A stretch of 64,000 nucleotides of DNA, from positions 186,001 to 250,000 of the forward strand of contig NZ_BBUZ01000031.1 of the NCBI RefSeq assembly GCF_001417735.1, given 5' to 3'. The stretch is from Streptomyces sp. NBRC 110028. GTDB lineage: Bacteria; Actinomycetota; Actinomycetes; Streptomycetales; Streptomycetaceae. Shown one piece after another: positions 60,506 to 64,000 of the stretch (within the stretch, counting starts at the first letter, position 1; every line of letters begins with the position of its first letter). Under the pieces are notes generated by a model. That model made no database searches, was not told where the DNA came from, and saw nothing but the letters and a program-made list of their open reading frames with translations. The translations under genes were made by a program, and so were the position numbers.

Positions 60506-61393
60506 GTGGCGGCACCGGGCAGCGACATCGAACACGGCTATCCGCACCTGGACACGGTCCGGGCCGCGATCGCCGCGCTCTACCGGCGGCTCTCCCGCGA
60601 CACGGTGGACACCTTCGGGCTCAGCGTGGCCCCCGGCGACGTCGCCTTCGCCGACCAGGACGATCTGCACCTGGGCGTCCAGCGGGTGGCCCGGGTGATG
60701 GTGGGGCACATGCGGCTGCCGGACGCCCGGATGATCGTGAGCTTCCGCGAGATGCGGCACGCGGGGAACGTGGAGCTGGCGGCCGGACCGGAGTACTTCA
60801 TCGAGCTGAACTCCCGCTTCAAGACCCACCGCCGCGACATCGGGGCGGCCCTCGCCCACGAGGTCACCCATGTGTATCTGCACCGGCTCGACCTGGCCTT
60901 CCCCGGCACCCGCGACAACGAGATCCTCACCGACACCACGGCCGCCTACCTCGGCACCGGCTGGCTGCTGCTCGACGCGTACCGCCAGGACGCGGTCACC
61001 AGCCAGAAGCTGGGCTATCTGACGCCGGAGGAGTTCGGCTACGTCCTCGCCAAGCGGGCCCGGCTCTTCGGCGAGGACCCGGCGCCCTGGTTCACCAGCC
61101 CGCAGGCGTACGAGGCGTACGCCAAGGGGCTGGAGCTGGCGCGGCGCGACGAACGGCAGCCGCCGCTCGCCGCGGCCGGGTGGACGGGCCGCCACCGGTA
61201 CGCCAGGGACCGCCGTTCGGCCCAGTCCGGTCACCCCTCCCCCACCGGCGGGGACTACGCCTTCGAAAGCGGTCCGCCGTTCAGCGTGTCGTTCCCCTGC
61301 CCGACCTGCCGTCAGCGCATCCGGCTCCCGGTGCGCGGCAGGCTGCGGGCGCGCTGCGGACTGTGCCGTACGGCCCTGGAGTGCGACACCTGA
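60506..61393 (+). CDS. Putative zinc metalloprotease with C-terminal zinc ribbon
   Basis: A 295-residue cytoplasmic protein without a signal peptide. The centre holds AALAHEVTHVYLHRLDLAFP, a HExxH zinc site, with ILTDTTAAYLGTGWLLLDAY downstream likely giving the third ligand (Asp or Glu). The C-terminus has paired cysteines in PCPTCRQRIRLPV and ARCGLCRTAL, a zinc-ribbon pattern. I do not recognise a named family. The GTG start (AAPGSDIEHGYPHLD) lies well after the divergent protease promoter. Catalysis is inferred from the motif only. Confidence 0.65.
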   Translation: MAAPGSDIEHGYPHLDTVRAAIAALYRRLSRDTVDTFGLSVAPGDVAFADQDDLHLGVQRVARVMVGHMRLPDARMIVSFREMRHAGNVELAAGPEYFIELNSRFKTHRRDIGAALAHEVTHVYLHRLDLAFPGTRDNEILTDTTAAYLGTGWLLLDAYRQDAVTSQKLGYLTPEEFGYVLAKRARLFGEDPAPWFTSPQAYEAYAKGLELARRDERQPPLAAAGWTGRHRYARDRRSAQSGHPSPTGGDYAFESGPPFSVSFPCPTCRQRIRLPVRGRLRARCGLCRTALECDT

Positions 61394-61452
61394 GCGGCCG
61401 TGACGGGGGCGGGGCGACGCCGGGGCGCGCTCCACGTCGTACCCTCGCGTGC

Positions 61453-61926
61453 ATGAGCCCCTCCATCGCCACCACCACCCGTGTCGCCCGGGACGAGCTG
61501 CTGGAGTTCGTCCGCCCGCGCCACCGCGCCATCCTGATGACCCGCCGGACCGACGGCTCCCCGCAGGCATCCCCGCTGACCTGCGGCGTCGACGACTCGG
61601 GCCGTATCGTCATGTCCACCTACCCCGAGCGGGCCAAGGTCCGCAACGCCAAGCGCGACGCGGCCGTCAGCCTGATCGTGCTGTCCGACGAGTGGAACGG
61701 CCCGTGGGTCCAGATCGACGGCACCGCCGAGGTGATCGACACCCCCGACTCGGTCGAACCGCTGGTCGAGTACTACCGCAACATCGCCGGTGAGCACCCG
61801 GACTGGGACGAGTACCGCTCGGCGATGCGCAAGCAGGGCAAGTCGCTGATCCGGGTCACGCCCGACCGCTGGGGCCCGATCGCCACCGGCGGATTCCCCG
61901 CCCGGCTGGTGGAGGGCGAGGAATAA
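61453..61926 (+). CDS. PPOX-class F420-dependent oxidoreductase
   Basis: A 157-residue flavin-reductase-like split-barrel protein. VRPRHRAILMTRRTDGSPQA, the SPLTCGVDDSGRIVMSTYPE strand pair and KVRNAKRDAAVSLIVL match the PPOX-class F420 subfamily common in actinomycetes, ending RVTPDRWGPIATGGFPARLV. It probably binds F420 (or FMN) and reduces small molecules; the substrate is unknown. ATG start, 59 bases after the metalloprotease gene. Confidence 0.88.
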   Translation: MSPSIATTTRVARDELLEFVRPRHRAILMTRRTDGSPQASPLTCGVDDSGRIVMSTYPERAKVRNAKRDAAVSLIVLSDEWNGPWVQIDGTAEVIDTPDSVEPLVEYYRNIAGEHPDWDEYRSAMRKQGKSLIRVTPDRWGPIATGGFPARLVEGEE

Positions 61927-61938
61927 GGGCCGGTCGCC

Positions 61939-62008
61939 CGTTCCCGATCCGCGGATACGGGAAACGCCACGCGGCGCCCGCCCCCAGTCGGGTGGGGGAG
62001 GCGCCGCG
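61939..62008. terminator. Double hairpin between convergent genes
   Basis: Two inverted repeats lie between the F420 gene and gltD: CGTTCCCG/CGGGAAACG (61939-61966, one bulge) and a stronger GC-rich one (61970-62008, arms CGCGGCGCC and GGCGCCGCG with inner C/G runs). They can serve both convergent transcripts. Confidence 0.7.
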
Positions 62009-62054
62009 CGGCCGGTCCGTACGCCGTTGTACGGGCGGAGACCTGGAAGAACTG

Positions 62055-63515
62055 TCAGACCATGAGGGCCCGGTCGGTGGGACGGATCGGGGCGGGCAGG
62101 GCGCTGGCCCCGGCCAGGTAGCGGTCCACGCCGCGCGCCGCGGAGCGGCCCTCGGCGATGGCCCAGACGATCAGCGACTGGCCGCGGCCCGCGTCACCGG
62201 CGACGAAGACACCGGGCACATTGGTCGCGAAGTCGGCGTCGCGCGCGACGTTGCCGCGCTCGTCCAGCTCCAGGCCGAACTGCTCGACGAGGCCGTTCTC
62301 CCGGTCGGTGCCGGTGAAGCCCATGGCCAGGGTGACCAGCTGGGCCGGGATCCTGCGCTCGGTGCCCGGCTTCTGCTCCAGCTTGCCGTCCTTGAACTCC
62401 ACCTCGATCAGGTGCAGCCACTGGACATTGCCGTCCTCGTCGCCCTCGAAGTGGGTGGTGGAGACGGAGTAGACCCGCTCGCCGCCCTCCTCGTGGGCCG
62501 AGGTGACCTTGTAGAGCATCGGGAAGGTGGGCCAGGGCTGGCCCTCGCTGCGCTCCTCGCCCGGCTTGGGCATGATCTCCAGCTGGGTGACGGAGGCGGC
62601 GCCCTGCCGGTGGGCGGTGCCGACGCAGTCGGCGCCGGTGTCACCGCCGCCGATCACCACGACGTGCTTGCCCTCGGCGGTGATGGGGGGCGTGGTGAGG
62701 TCGCCCTCCTGCACCTTGTTGGCGAGCGGCAGGTACTCCATCGCGAAGTGGATGCCGTTCAGCTCGCGGCCCGGGACCTTCAGGTCGCGGGAGGTGGTGG
62801 CACCGGCCGCGATGACGACGGCGTCGTACCGCTTGCGCAGCTTGGCCGCGTCGATGTCGCGCCCGATCTCCGTCTCGGTGCGGAACTTGGTGCCCTCCGC
62901 GCGCATCTGCTCGATGCGGCGGTTGATGTGGCGCTTCTCCATCTTGAACTCGGGGATGCCGTAGCGCAGCAGCCCGCCGATGCGGTCGGCCCGCTCGTAG
63001 ACGGCGACCGTGTGGCCGGCGCGGGTCAGCTGCTGGGCGGCGGCGAGTCCCGCCGGGCCCGAGCCGATGACGGCGACGGTCTTGCCGCTGAGCCGCTCGG
63101 GGGGCTGCGGGGTGACGTCGCCCGCGTCCCACGCCTTGTCGATGATGGTGACCTCGACGTTCTTGATGGTCACCGCGGGCTGGTTGATGCCGAGGACACA
63201 CGCGGACTCGCACGGGGCGGGGCACAGCCGCCCGGTGAACTCCGGGAAGTTGTTGGTCGCGTGCAGCCGCTCGCTGGCCTCGCGCCAGTCCTCGCGGTAG
63301 GCGTAGTCGTTCCACTCGGGGATGAGGTTTCCGAGCGGACAGCCGTTGTGGCAGAACGGGATGCCGCAGTCCATGCACCGGCCGGCCTGCTTGCTGATGA
63401 TCGGCAGCAGCGAACCGGGGACGTAGACCTCGTTCCAGTCCTTGACCCGCTCGTCCACCGGACGCGTCTTCGCGACCTCGCGGTCGGTGGTCAGGAAGCC
63501 CTTGGGGTCAGCCAT
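62055..63515 (-). CDS. gltD: Glutamate synthase small subunit
   Basis: A 486-residue NADPH-side subunit of glutamate synthase (GOGAT). The N-terminal cysteine region CMDCGIPFCHNGCPLGNLIP and CPAPCESACVLGINQPAV bind iron-sulfur clusters; GSGPAGLAAAQQLTRAGH is the FAD site and VVIGGGDTGADCVGTAHRQG the NADPH site; the C-terminal GVFVAGDAGRGQSLIVWAIA closes the FAD domain. It passes electrons from NADPH to GltB. It overlaps gltB by eight bases, so the two are co-translated. Confidence 0.97.
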   Translation of the reverse strand: MADPKGFLTTDREVAKTRPVDERVKDWNEVYVPGSLLPIISKQAGRCMDCGIPFCHNGCPLGNLIPEWNDYAYREDWREASERLHATNNFPEFTGRLCPAPCESACVLGINQPAVTIKNVEVTIIDKAWDAGDVTPQPPERLSGKTVAVIGSGPAGLAAAQQLTRAGHTVAVYERADRIGGLLRYGIPEFKMEKRHINRRIEQMRAEGTKFRTETEIGRDIDAAKLRKRYDAVVIAAGATTSRDLKVPGRELNGIHFAMEYLPLANKVQEGDLTTPPITAEGKHVVVIGGGDTGADCVGTAHRQGAASVTQLEIMPKPGEERSEGQPWPTFPMLYKVTSAHEEGGERVYSVSTTHFEGDEDGNVQWLHLIEVEFKDGKLEQKPGTERRIPAQLVTLAMGFTGTDRENGLVEQFGLELDERGNVARDADFATNVPGVFVAGDAGRGQSLIVWAIAEGRSAARGVDRYLAGASALPAPIRPTDRALMV

Positions 63516-64000
63516 TGGTCGCCGCCTCCATCATCTTCTCGGTGGTCTCGGACTCGGAGAGTCCGGCTCGCTCGGCGGCGTCCTTGGCGGCGAGCACGGC
63601 CTGGTACGTAGCGGGGATGATCTTGCTGAAGCGGGTCAGGGCGCGGTCCCAGTCGTCGAGCAGCGCGGCCGCGACGGTGGAGCCGGTCTCCTCCTGGTGG
63701 CGGCGCACGGCGTCGTGCAGCCACTGCTTGTCGGTGTCGTCCAGCTCGCCGAGGGCGTCGAGGAGAGCGCCGTTGACGTTGTCCCGGTCGAGGTCGATGA
63801 CGTACGCGATGCCACCGGACATGCCGGCCGCGAAGTTGCGCCCGGTCGGGCCGAGGACGACGGCCCGGCCGCCGGTCATGTACTCGCAGCCGTGGTCGCC
63901 CACGCCCTCGGAGATCACGGTCGCGCCCGAGTTGCGGACGCAGAACCGCTCGCCGACCTTGCCGCGCAGGTACATCTCGCCGCCGGTCGCGCCGTACGCG
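63508..64000 (-). CDS. gltB: Glutamate synthase large subunit, C-terminal part (cut by window edge)
   Basis: Only the last 163 codons are visible. They contain the end of the GXGXG beta-helix domain (ATGGEMYLRGKVGERFCVRN, EGVGDHGCEYMTGGRAVVLG, GRNFAAGMSGGIAYVID) and the terminal helices. The full enzyme transfers the amide of glutamine to 2-oxoglutarate. The reading frame is open to the right edge of the window. Confidence 0.95.
   Translation of the reverse strand, partial: AYGATGGEMYLRGKVGERFCVRNSGATVISEGVGDHGCEYMTGGRAVVLGPTGRNFAAGMSGGIAYVIDLDRDNVNGALLDALGELDDTDKQWLHDAVRRHQEETGSTVAAALLDDWDRALTRFSKIIPATYQAVLAAKDAAERAGLSESETTEKMMEAATNG

Overview
The window is high-GC (about 72%) DNA whose start codons (many GTG, some TTG), purine-rich ribosome-binding sites and gene families (SPW_0924, DUF6343, DUF4360, SARP regulators, desferrioxamine-type enzymes) point to Streptomyces. 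From memory, the order uvrB - glycerophosphodiesterase - coaE - rpsA - hrpB - polA - liv operon - ANTAR regulator - pyk - chorismate mutase - gltDB matches a conserved chromosomal-core block of S. coelicolor. I did not name a species.

Layout. 1-12.2 kb: two TerD-family genes, uvrB, a secreted glycerophosphodiesterase, an ogt-type methyltransferase, a tandem pair of secreted DUF4360 proteins, a uridine-kinase-like gene, DUF1697, a solitary PemK/MazF-type gene, an FUSC-family transporter, an ADP-ribosylglycohydrolase, and a first MITE-like repeat. 12.3-20.2 kb: coaE, a PAC2 protein, rpsA with a clear promoter and terminator, a methyltransferase, hrpB, and a two-gene Doc-like toxin-antitoxin pair. 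20.2-29.5 kb: a DUF3068 protein, a 44-residue peptide, a second MITE-like repeat whose terminus supplies the stop codon of a secreted lytic transglycosylase, polA, a YdeP-type molybdoenzyme and a PaaI-type thioesterase. 30-35.6 kb: a complete branched-chain amino-acid ABC transporter operon (livKHMGF). 36.3-40.7 kb: two overlapping SARP-type regulators, the second carrying two SARP modules plus NB-ARC and TPR domains. 40.7-43.9 kb: a PdtaR-like ANTAR regulator, tRNA-Leu(CAA), a free-standing HTH-LAGLIDADG protein next to the tRNA, and pyk.

44.2-55.3 kb looks like an inserted or rearranged accessory segment. The Tat-signal start of a 5'-nucleotidase gene survives as about 29 codons and is cut off by a run of minus-strand genes: a SLAC1/TDT-type anion channel, narGHJI (respiratory nitrate reductase), a PLP decarboxylase and an N-hydroxylating monooxygenase (a desAB-like siderophore-precursor pair). 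The combination suggests adaptation to low oxygen and iron limitation, but no siderophore synthetase and no NarK transporter are present here. After pepN and chorismate mutase, a decayed IS200/IS605-type tnpB copy marks another site of past mobility. The window ends with a trypsin-like protease, a putative zinc protease, an F420-type oxidoreductase and gltD/gltB (the latter cut by the window edge).

The long open frames antisense to the GC-rich genes were treated as coding shadows. Functions are assigned from recognised motifs and remembered family sequences, without any search.
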